Shown here: positions 1-7,702 of the stretch, one piece after another
Layout of the letters: each line of letters begins with the position of its first letter
How positions within the stretch are numbered: the stretch's first letter is position 1
Source: Perkinsus olseni
Taxonomy: Eukaryota; Perkinsozoa; Perkinsida
Reading direction: 5' to 3'
NCBI GenBank assembly: GCA_013115125.1
Contig: JABANN010000155.1
Coordinates: 1 to 60,047 of the forward strand
DNA: 60,047 nucleotides
The notes under the pieces: generated by a model
Databases searched by the model: none
What the model was told of the DNA's origin: nothing
Seen by the model: the letters and a program-made list of their open reading frames with translations, nothing else
Position numbers and translations under genes: made by a program

Positions 1-175
1 ACGACAAGGAACGCTTCTGTGGTTGATATCGACAAGGGCGAGTCCCCTCGGAGTGATGTGAGCTGAGCGGAGGGTCTGGTGACTGTTGCGACGACAAGGA
101 ACGCTTCTGTGGTTGATATCGACAAGGGCGAGTCCCCTCGGAGTGTTGTGAGCTGAACGGGTCCAGGTAACTGTT
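1..175. repeat. 90-bp tandem duplication
   Basis: The first 90 bases are followed directly by a second, slightly diverged copy starting at base 91. Differences gather at the 3' end of the second copy. No reading frame runs through both copies. The unit may belong to an upstream gene cut off by the window edge. Confidence 0.85.
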
Positions 176-734
176 ATAAGCGGTATGGTCCGTTTTCGAT
201 CGCCCGAAATAAATGCCGATTCACTGGGCATGTGGATGAGGATGGGCTTCCCAACGGATTGGGGATGTGGATGGATGACTCCGCCCATGGAGAGCTCCTC
301 AGAGGGATGTGGATACGAGGTAAGATGGTCTAATGGTTAGTCTACTAGTCTTCGTAATTGCTCTTTCCCCGGTAGCTGCATTCTGCGTAGGTCAGCCAAC
401 GAGTCCCTTCGTATCGAGGGAGTTCGGCAGCGGATCGATGTTCATGAGCCGTAAAATTTTCTGGGCCAGCACGCGGAAGGAAAAAGGTAAAATGGGCTTT
501 CCACTAGCGTTCGACTTTGCACCGCGACGGCTCTCCTTCCCACTACTTTCGACAGTACGCAGAGGGTCTCTGTTCGTCTTTTCGCGCGCCACGAAGATGT
601 TCGTACAGGCCTCCACGACAAGCTATGGTTCCCCGCTCGAGACCCGCAAGGCCTTCGTTGCGGCATCGCAAATGTCGAAGCCTCGGCCTCGGGAAGTTTC
701 TTCTCTCACTTACCAAAGGTCAGGCAGCTCGTAG
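157..734 (+). CDS. MORN-repeat-like protein, 3' part
   Basis: The first exon reads FTGHVDEDGLPNGLGMW, then GELLRGMWIRG. This has the glycine/aromatic spacing of a MORN repeat, a motif found in membrane- or cytoskeleton-associated proteins. A 71-base intron (320-390) keeps the frame (leftover G plus GT), giving an exon to 486 with KIFWASTRKEKG. A second intron starts at 487 with GTAAAATGGG, and the likely acceptor is at 555. From there one frame runs to a stop at 734, but another frame (ending about 924 through a further splice) is as plausible. The ATG at 333 with a hydrophobic run looks like a signal peptide but lies inside the first intron, so I do not use it. The 5' end is outside the window or hidden by the tandem repeat. 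The MORN assignment rests on one repeat only. Confidence 0.35.
320..390 (+). repeat. tRNA-like intron (A-box type, sense)
   Basis: The donor GTAAG is followed at once by TGGTCTAATGGTTAG, which closely matches a tRNA D-arm/A box. The acceptor is GCGTAG. No B box is visible. Confidence 0.55.
487..555 (+). repeat. possible antisense tRNA-like intron
   Basis: The intron starts GTAAAATGGG, like other antisense copies, and has a weak inverted T-loop (GCGTTCGAC). The acceptor CGACAG is chosen by phase. Confidence 0.3.
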
Positions 735-924
735 GAGCAAGCTACTATGTACAAGACATGTTGAGGAAATACAAGGGAGAGTAAGAATGCAAGATTTGTA
801 CCATCATCATACCATTCATTGTGTCAGCGACCCTGATTTCCGAGAGCTGAGCGCCGAGGCGTTGAATGGTATGGAATCCCCAGGCCTAGCCCCCCATCTG
901 AATATCCGAGTGGTAGTAGGGTAG

Positions 925-1169
925 TAGTGGTACTGGGGCCGTATCCTTCTCCGTGCGCACTCATCTTTGCGGCGTGCCTGTATGACGGAGGGATTTCGGA
1001 TGTCTGCAGTCGTTCATCTTGCTGTTCCTGAAAACTAGCGGAAATTGCGGTATGGCGTGAGATGGGTGAGTGTTAGTAGAATAAATTATCACTCACGAGG
1101 CGTACGGGATGATAAGCATAAGGGTTAATGGTATTTTCCTGAAGCGCCTTCTTGGAGTCGCTGTTGGGC
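925..1169. other. intergenic, no feature seen
   Basis: There is no credible exon. The stretch probably holds the 3' UTR of the gene before and the promoter of the hydrolase after. No repeat was recognised. Confidence 0.5.
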
Positions 1170-2113
1170 ATGTTAATGCATTCTCGAAGGGAGGACAGGC
1201 GGTCTTCCATCCGCGATAATTTTCAGGCGCGTGACGCTGATATGTGGCGGATTAGCGAAGCTCTGAAACGCGACCATTTATCGAAGGAGTTCATAGCCGG
1301 CTGCCGAAGTGACGACGATGATGATGATATCGATGACAATTCGACTGAGTTCGACGCTGGACTACCTGTCGGGATGCGAAGTAGTTCATCTTGCAATCTT
1401 GCTTTCACTCTCATTTCCTCTACAATTTCGCCTGTAGTGCGGCATACGACTACTGGTTACGCGGACTTGGGCAAGAAGCAAGGACTTCGGCGGAGTTTGT
1501 CCCAAGACTGCCCTCCAGTTTCGTTACCAGTGCATATAGTTGGTAGGCGGAGCGAAGCATTTCATATATATTCATTTTTGTCTCAATAGGTGGCCAGCCT
1601 CTAGTGGCGCAGAGTTCCCTTCCTGAACCATTGATGAAGGAGTTGGCAGACCCTGCTCCGGAAGCCCTCGTCTATCTGCACGGTTATAACTGTAAAATGT
1701 CGAGTGCCATGGAACGGTTGGGGCAGTTGATGGCTCTGGGGCAATTCCCACTCTATATCAAGCCTTTTATATTCTCGCAAAGTAAGGGGGGAGGGTTATG
1801 TTATGACCGTATGGTAGGTGGACCCACGCTGGCTTGAAATGTCGCCGAGACCTCGGCTTTGAGGTGGTACCAATTTTGATTGGTGGTAAGGAATTTGCGA
1901 ACACTGGTTCTTCCTTTGATCACTTTGTGAGGCAAAATACTTCGGAACTTCAGTCGGGATGTGAAGGCATGCTCGGAGACAAGCCATTTTACATCGCGAT
2001 GCGGATTGCGTATTTTTGACGCACAGTGTAGAATGTGAAGATACTCTATAGACACCCGAGTAATGAATCGTAATTGATCCTAGTATTCAACGACAATCAA
2101 TCATCAACATCAT

Positions 2114-2145
<32 letters not shown>

Positions 2146-3281
2146 CTATCGTTCCCCTGTCAGGTACTGGAATGGCTTTGACCTATCATTGGGCTATGTG
2201 GTCTCTGCCTGTCTTCGCGGGCGACTTGTCTGACTTCGTGTTTGAACTTCGGAAGGCTGGCTTCCTTCGAGTACACTTCCTAGTCCATTCGATGGGAGCG
2301 AGGTGATGAGGGTTCAGCTCAGATGGTGTCTATCCAGCAGTTGGTTGTAGGTTGTTCTGCGAAGCCTTGCCGGAGATGGAACGCCGCTCCTTCTTGAGAA
2401 TCCGGACGAGGGTCCCGGGATCGACTGCCTGTATAGATGATGTTTTAGCGTCTACATCGTCGTCGCACAGTGGAGAAGAGGAGTTGCCGGCTCTGGAACG
2501 GAAGCGTAATATCAGCACGGTGGGGTGGGGCTCGCTTAGATATCGCAAGGTCGTGGGTTCTAATCGTCCTTCCTCTATATATTTCCCTCTTAGAGACTGA
2601 CTTTGGCACCCCTTCCGAGGAAAGCGACCTGTGCGATCTGGAGGCGGGCGGTGGATGTGATACCCGTCGTATGCTCCTGTCCAGCGTCATCTTCGTTAAT
2701 GGAGATTATCCTCTCAACCACTTCAAGGAACAGGTAGGTCAACCTTAAATGCGCTGATGTTGATGAGCGCTGAAGATACTACCTAAACTACTCGAGTATT
2801 GCCAACGTGTCTCGATATATGCTGATCTTAAGGACGGCGCCTTGATCTGGGCTGAGCTGTTCAATAACGAGAAAGCAATGGGAAAGCACCCGGAAGAGGT
2901 AGTAGTGGGGAGTATCTTGAGGTCGGTGCTGGCACAACACAAGATTTGAGTATCCGTTGTTGTTGCTGTTGTTTGCAGATCTGCTGTGTTGACCCGGTGA
3001 CTGGTAAGAAGTATGGACAGGATTATGTTGATGTTATGGACACCACCCATATGGATCAAAACGTTCACGATTTGCGGCACAACTTCTTCAACTTGAACGT
3101 ACAAGTGGTCTCCGATATTGCCGACATAATTAGAACTGGCACCCCTGCTGAACAGCGTTATACGAGGTTGACACGGACGGGTAGGTAGAGCGCTGGGCTC
3201 GCGTGGGAGGAACCCGGGTTTGATCCCTGTTAAGTAGATAGAACTATCCATCTGAAATCGATCAGCCGTTTCGTAGTATAA
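1170..3281 (+). CDS. DUF900-type alpha/beta hydrolase
   Basis: A predicted serine hydrolase of the DUF900 (PF05990) alpha/beta-hydrolase group; the substrate of the family is unknown. Conserved pieces appear in order across exons: VYLHGYNC (oxyanion region), STGMALTYHWAM, VHFLVHSMGAR with the nucleophile Ser in HSMG, SSVIFVNGDYP, then DVMDTTHMDQNVHDLRH carrying the acid and His region, and FFNLNVQVVSDI. I place eight exons: 1170-1542, 1590-1781, 2164-2302, 2351-2505, 2594-2733, 2776-2925, 2979-3180 and 3277-3281. They sum to 1356 bases, so 451 residues with every phase closing. The N-terminal 100 residues are low in homology and carry an acidic run (six Asp). The ATG at 1170 is the first in frame, though an upstream exon is possible. 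Two introns are tRNA-like. No signal peptide is obvious. Confidence 0.8.
2116..2146 (+). repeat. (TTG)n microsatellite in intron
   Basis: About ten TTG units lie in the long second intron of the hydrolase gene (1782-2163). Confidence 0.9.
2506..2593 (+). repeat. tRNA-like intron (sense)
   Basis: This 88-base intron of the hydrolase has a degenerate D-arm region followed by GTGGGTTCTAATCG (B box). A pyrimidine-rich tail ends in the CTCTTAG acceptor. Confidence 0.7.
3181..3276 (+). repeat. tRNA-like intron with A and B boxes (sense)
   Basis: This is the last intron of the hydrolase. GGTAGAGCGCTGGGCTC matches a tRNA A box, and CCCGGGTTTGATCCC a T-arm, about 20 bases apart. The donor GTAGGTAGAG overlaps the A box itself. 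It is the most complete sense copy in the window. Confidence 0.8.
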
Positions 3282-3346
3282 TACTGAGAGGGTCTAGGAA
3301 AAATATTCATTCGTTCTTAATCGTTCTTTCCGCTCTGAATCATCTA

Positions 3347-3374
3347 AAGTTTGTTGGTACATACCAACAAACTT
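3347..3374. repeat. 13-bp palindrome
   Basis: Thirteen-base arms AAGTTTGTTGGTA and TACCAACAAACTT are separated by 2 bases just after the hydrolase stop. A second small inverted repeat overlaps the right arm. It could be a hairpin in the 3' UTR. Confidence 0.85.
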
Positions 3375-3470
3375 GGTTGCTAACCAACTTGGTATGAAGG
3401 ATTATGATTTCTTTCTGCCAGGTCATGGAAATGTGTTCACTTTCCTAAGCCCCCCGAGCTTCGTGAAAAG

Positions 3471-3671
3471 TTGTTGAAGTGGCGGATGGTCCATTTCCTC
3501 GCTACCGTAGTACCCATTTATAAAGTAGTATCTTTACCTCTTCTTCGTCTCATCACCGACCTCGGCTGTGCAATAACTCGCGCTGAAATCCGATTCATAT
3601 CGATCAAGCGATCGATTTCTCTCATCGCTTTTGCTGGTTTGGCGTATCTTTGGTACATTGACAAATACTGA
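3471..3671 (+). CDS. possible small membrane protein exon
   Basis: I do not recognise this. The frame carries hydrophobic stretches such as SISLIAFAGLAYLWYI near its end and the basic start KLLKWRM. It may be the last exon of a small gene beginning near 3420. No start codon is well supported, and it could be chance. Confidence 0.2.
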   Translation: MLKWRMVHFLATVVPIYKVVSLPLLRLITDLGCAITRAEIRFISIKRSISLIAFAGLAYLWYIDKY

Positions 3672-3904
3672 TAGATTTCAGCGTAACATTATGTAACATA
3701 TATTCAGGGTGGTAGGTCGCCCATTCTTGCACTCTTGAGATTCCTCAACGCATTGAGGGTAGGCAAGATAGCAAGTTTTAGTCTTTGGCGAAACAGCAAT
3801 GTTTGCTGGCTGTTCGGTGTATGTATTGTCTGATTTTTCTATTAGATTCCGTTGTCCTTTCTTTTCCTCTACTGGTTACTTCATAAAAAATTGACGCTCC
3901 TAAA

Positions 3905-3985
3905 ATGCAGCGGCCGGGGATCGAACCCACGCTCTTTTCCAGGGGCTATTGCCCTAGGGTAGTACTGCTCCGCTCGGCCGCGGTA
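3905..3985 (-). repeat. tRNA-like element, antisense
   Basis: On the minus strand: GGCCGAGCGG (A-box-like) and GTGGGTTCGATCCCC (T-arm), flanked by GCGGCCG and CGGCCGC, which can pair as an acceptor stem, then a T-run. The anticodon and D-arm regions do not fold convincingly, so I call it tRNA-derived and not a tRNA gene. I cannot place it in an intron. The surrounding 3700-4450 stretch shows no clear gene. Confidence 0.6.
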
Positions 3986-4454
3986 ATAATCATTCCGCAG
4001 TATCGTTCGTGGAGTATCTGTTGCTACCTTCATCGTATCCCCAGCATCGACGGTTCCTCCCTGTTGCTGTCGTTATTCTCGATGTTGTTTCCTAATAGTG
4101 TTTCTTCCTTTCCATAATCATCATCACTGTTGCGTCCACACGAGGACCATGGAGGAGTGCCGAAGGGTTCTCCGCCGTTCATGACTTGCGGCCGGTAGTT
4201 GCTGGATCGTTGCATCCTGATCTCATTATGGCGATAGGATAGTCCCCACTTTTGTCAGCGACGCGAATCATCGTCTGATACGATACTAGAATTTCTGTCG
4301 AAGATTTTCTGTGGTTTTCACTGACATGGGGCTCACTTACAGGATGTTACTTTTTTTGGGGGTCCATGCTCTCAGGATCGCTTCGCTCGCTAACGGTATC
4401 GCTCATTGTTCGATTCTGCTGCTACCGTTTTCAGCTGCTACTTTCATCATCAAA

Positions 4455-6602
4455 ATGGAGGGCGGATCTTATTTCCGAGGCACAGCGTCGGATCAGGATC
4501 CCTTCTTCAGGAAAACTGGTGATCAGAAACTGATGGCCAAGATGAAGTTCCCGAAGAGCTTTGAAAAGTACTAGGATGATGGACGGCGGGCTGATGGATC
4601 TTTATATTTAGAGGAGAGGATGGGAAGCGAGTTCGTTTTTGAGAATAGCAAGTATAGACTGGTCACCGCGTTTCGATTCTGGTTGGTAGTTTTGAGGCAG
4701 AAAATTTTAACACTCCGTAAAAATATTGTCCGTCGTGTTGTTTGTTTTGGAGTAGTATAGTCGAGAGAACAGCGGAGAGTTTTCCGGCGGCCCTCGCAGT
4801 CTGTCACTGGTCATCATCCCGTGTGGACGGTCAGGCCGGTGGATTTGAATCGCATCAATGTTGACGTCCTCCGACCCTGGGTAACGGATCGGATAACTGA
4901 TATCATCGGCACTGAGGATGAGATTGTTATTGATTACGCCTTGGAGCAGATCACAGCCACACCTGACCACACAGAGGTGAGAGATGTTCATTGGGATGCG
5001 AATCGATCATTAGGGCGCGCGCTACGGCTCTCAGGTTGACCCTAGGGAGATGCAGTTGAGTTTGACGGGCTTCCTGCAGCGCGGAGCGGCGCCGTTTTGC
5101 GAGGAGTTATGGGAGATGTTGCTGAGTGCACAGGTGAGTGATAAACCTGGAATATGACCTACCTGGGGATTGAACCCGGTATCTTTCGTAGGACTCTCCG
5201 GCGGGTGTACCTGCTCAACTGGTTGATCGTAAGAAGAGAGAGATGATGAGGAAGAAGGAGGAGGCTGAGAAAGTTAAGCGAGAAATTGAGGAGAGGAAAG
5301 CGGCAGCAGAGGCTGCTGCGAAGAAGGTGGTTATTGGGCTGTGAATCTTGTCTGAATCTTGTTCGTAATGAGCGGGAACTCTCCGATTACCCAACAACAG
5401 AAGCTTTTCATCGGATTAGATCGTACCTGCCTAATTTGAAATTGCACCCGGGATTCTCATCCGTGCGGCAGAGGATTTGTTTTCACATTCATCTGTTCCA
5501 CAGGAGAGCGAATCCACGTATTATCCCCCGCCCCCACCCGGGCCGCTGCTCATACCGACGGCTCCTGCATTCGACACCAGAGGTAATCGCCACATAACCG
5601 ATTGTCAGGGCGAGCGCGTAGTCACACTTTTTCCTATGTCCTGTTTAGTTCGCCGTGGGCCGATCAGACCGCCATCGCCTGGCTCGAAGACGGGCGTCCC
5701 GGCGGCAACCCCACCTGGGGAGAAGCCCCCGCCTCCGCCTCCCGGGATGGCCGAGGACTCGTAGTGTTTCGTCGTTGGCCGTACTTGCCGTAAATGATTG
5801 CTATTATTCCATCAGGCACTCGCAGGGTTCTGATTTACCGGTAAGGAGGAGAAGAGAGAGATCTCAGGACAGCGAGAGGCGCGGCAGGTAGGCAATAATC
5901 GATTACTTGGGCGTAGCGAATCTTGCAGTATGTATTTTGTAGGGGTCGGTCCTCATCTCGGTCCCCGCGCGGGGAGGAGGTCGAGCAGAACGGGCGGGAG
6001 TCGAGGTCTCGTGATGGAAGGAGGCGTCGGAGTCGCAGGTAAAATGCAGATCGCCGGGATCGAACCTGGGAGCATCCATCCTCAGTCGGTCTGGTCGACG
6101 AGATGACAGTCGTAGACGTCATCACCATCACCACCACGATGAGAGGCGAGGAGAGAGGCGGAGTAGCAGGAGGAGGTCCGAGGACAGGCAGCGGGATGCC
6201 AGGCGGTAGGCGACTGGCCTTTTGTCAAGTGTGTTTATACCTGAGGTTAGACGGGACGATAGAACTCCTACGAGGAGACACTCGAGGAGGGATCGATCGG
6301 AAGAAGGACCAGAGTCATCAGCGAGGAGGAGGAGAGCATCGAGATCTAGGACGCCACCTCAGAGTAGGAAGGGTGACTTCAGGCGAGACCGGTCGAAAGG
6401 GGAAGGTCGGGGACATAAGGATGAGTAATGACGGGTGGTGGGGTCGAACCTGCGTCCTGGGAGTTGGTGTGCTCTTAGTCGGGGAAGATCTTTGAGTTTT
6501 GGCCGGCGATCTGATTCTGAGACGAGTCGAGTGTCGCGGAGGTCCGAGGAGAGGTCGGAAAGTCGGGGCAAAAGTGAAGATAAGAAAGCAGCAGCTTCGT
6601 GA
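4455..6602 (+). CDS. SRRM1: SRRM1-like splicing coactivator (PWI + RS domains)
   Basis: A nuclear SR-related protein. The N-terminus MEGGSYFRGTASDQDPFF matches the SRRM1/SRm160 start, followed by a PWI domain (NVDVLRPWVTDRI, EIVIDYALEQI, LSLTGFLQRG, FCEELWEMLLSAQ) that binds nucleic acid. Then come a charged helix rich in K/E/R, Pro-rich stretches (YYPPPPPG, KPPPPPPG) and an Arg/Ser C-terminus (RRRRSRR, RASRSRTPP). Eleven exons close in phase: 4455-4567, 4835-4976, 5035-5133, 5192-5326, 5504-5582, 5649-5760, 5816-5887, 5943-6038, 6086-6205, 6251-6424 and 6479-6602, giving 421 residues. Human SRRM1 is about twice as long, mainly in its RS tail. Three introns are antisense tRNA-like. The start is fixed by homology. 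Exon 5 boundaries are the least certain. Confidence 0.82.
5134..5191 (+). repeat. tRNA-like intron (antisense)
   Basis: A 58-base intron of the SRRM1-like gene with an inverted B box GGGGATTGAACCC and acceptor TTTCGTAG. Confidence 0.7.
6039..6085 (+). repeat. tRNA-like intron (antisense)
   Basis: A 47-base intron: donor GTAAAATGC, then CCGGGATCGAACC (inverted B box), acceptor ATCCTCAG. Phase is confirmed by the RS-domain exons on both sides. Confidence 0.8.
6425..6478 (+). repeat. tRNA-like intron (antisense)
   Basis: A 54-base intron: donor GTAATGACG, inverted B box GGGGTCGAACC, acceptor GCTCTTAG. Confidence 0.75.
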
Positions 6603-6784
6603 GGTGCAAGTAGACGTACAGCATAGAACGAGATACTTTCCGAATGTTTGTGGTGCCGTTTCGCGTTGGAGTAGGTCCCGGGTTCAATTCTCGGTTCCGG
6701 CAAGTTTGGAATATTCGGGTGTTTCTCGTTATGTTGCTGCGTTTGATTAAGCCCGGGATCTCGACGCTACCCAGGCAGGCTACA
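6603..6784 (+). other. spacer with a sense tRNA-like T-arm
   Basis: Around 6676-6702 lies GTCCCGGGTTCAATTC followed by GGTTCCGGCA, a good T-arm plus acceptor-strand match. It may be an intron in the untranslated region of either neighbour. I see no gene here. Confidence 0.5.
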
Positions 6785-7082
6785 ATGCTTCACGCGAGGT
6801 AGGATGGTAGTGGACGTGGATGAGTCGGCATCCGGGACATGCCAGGCCGTGGGCTGTGGCGTGGAGGGGATTCTGCACGGCCGGGGATCATCCAATCAGG
6901 GGATATAGACCTGAGTTGTCATCAGGAGATCTGGAGGGACGGAAGAAGGTTCTGCTCTACAGGTGATGGTTGTGGGTTCATTTCCCGGCCGTGAGACCTC
7001 GCCTAATAGCGAGATCCGGATGATGATTCCTGGATTATCCGACACGAGCTCGGCTGGTACCACTCCTTACGCAAATCTCTAA
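6785..7082 (+). CDS. small hypothetical protein, three exons
   Basis: Exons 6785-6798, 6900-6962 and 7010-7082 join in phase to a short protein starting MLHARGYRPELSSGDLEGR, then KKVLLYSEIRMMIPG, with a stop at 7082. I do not recognise it. Other frames of the third exon (for example DDDSWIIRHELGWYHSL) also look protein-like but do not join in phase, so the gene model is weak. It could instead be the 5' exons of the SDHAF2 gene that follows. Confidence 0.3.
6963..7009 (+). repeat. tRNA-like intron (sense)
   Basis: A 47-base segment with GT/AG ends containing GTGGGTTCATTTCCC (B-box-like) followed by GGCCGTGAG. The acceptor is CTAATAG. Confidence 0.6.
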
Positions 7083-7225
7083 GTTCAACATACCCTTGAA
7101 CGCTCGCGAGGCTGCATGCAAGTCTGAGACATTGCTTCGGGCCCCAATTCTGATGATGATTCTGGGTTGATTCTCGGATGCACAGCCGACTGCGTGATAG
7201 ACTAATCCATTTTCTCCTCTCTCAG

Positions 7226-7545
7226 AGCCCGCCAGAGGGGGTATCTCGAGCTTGATGTCATTCTAGGAAGTTTTGCGGGTAGTAGTTGGCTGCCATGTTC
7301 TGTTCTCACTGAAGCCTGCAGATCGCTACCTACGTCACATGCCTGAGCCGGAGGTTGATGAGTTTGAAGAAGTACTTGCATTGGAGAATCCTGATTTGTA
7401 CAAGTGGTTGTCGGCACAGGTGGGTAACCTGGAGGTCGCGAGTTCGATCCTTGGTCAAGGGTTTTTCCAGTCGGTTGCGCCGAGCGAGCTGGTCGAGAGC
7501 AATTCCGTTTTCCGTAAGCTGCTGCAGTATACGGGGTCCTCTTGA
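7226..7545 (+). CDS. SDHAF2: SDHAF2/SdhE-like FAD assembly factor, 3' part
   Basis: Members of this family help attach FAD to the succinate dehydrogenase flavoprotein in mitochondria. Exons 7226-7278, 7322-7419 and 7471-7545 join as RQRGYLELDVILGSFADRY, LRHMPEPEVDEFEEVLAL, ENPDLYKWLSAQ and a tail ending KLLQYTGSS. The RG near the start of the domain and the pattern L-x-x-F-x-x-L-x-x-(P/N)DPD-L-Y-x-W are those of SdhE/SDHAF2. The mitochondrial presequence and start lie upstream of 7226 and are not resolved, because the preceding sequence contains another B-box-like stretch (about 7160-7178) that is probably intron. The length of the visible part fits the family's core. Confidence 0.65.
7420..7470 (+). 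repeat. tRNA-like intron (sense)
   Basis: A 51-base intron of SDHAF2 with GTCGCGAGTTCGATCC (T-arm), then GTTTTTCCAG. The T-run after the T-arm forms the polypyrimidine tract and acceptor. Confidence 0.8.
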
Positions 7546-7621
7546 GTTCATCATGACCTTTTGAGAACAGTTTTTGATTCTGTGCTTGAATTGTGTCGAG
7601 ATGGATGAATGGAGGGGGATC

Positions 7622-7680
7622 GCGTATAAGATTGGGTGGACGCTGGTTCAATCCCGGGTAATGCTATTTTCAAGCGTTTT
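7622..7680 (+). repeat. tRNA-like T-arm upstream of helicase
   Basis: GACGCTGGTTCAATCCCGG followed by a T-run, just 5' of the helicase start. It may be a 5' UTR intron. Confidence 0.5.
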
Positions 7681-7702
7681 TGGCTTGTCGCCGTTTCCCG
7701 TG

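Noticed and set aside
333-734. Secreted protein starting MVSLLVFVIALSPVAA
   Set aside because: The start and hydrophobic stretch fall inside a tRNA-like GT-AG intron whose removal keeps the MORN-like frame.
3905-3985. True tRNA gene
   Set aside because: The T-arm and a pairing acceptor stem are present, but D and anticodon arms do not fold. Similar T-arms elsewhere are plainly intron fragments.
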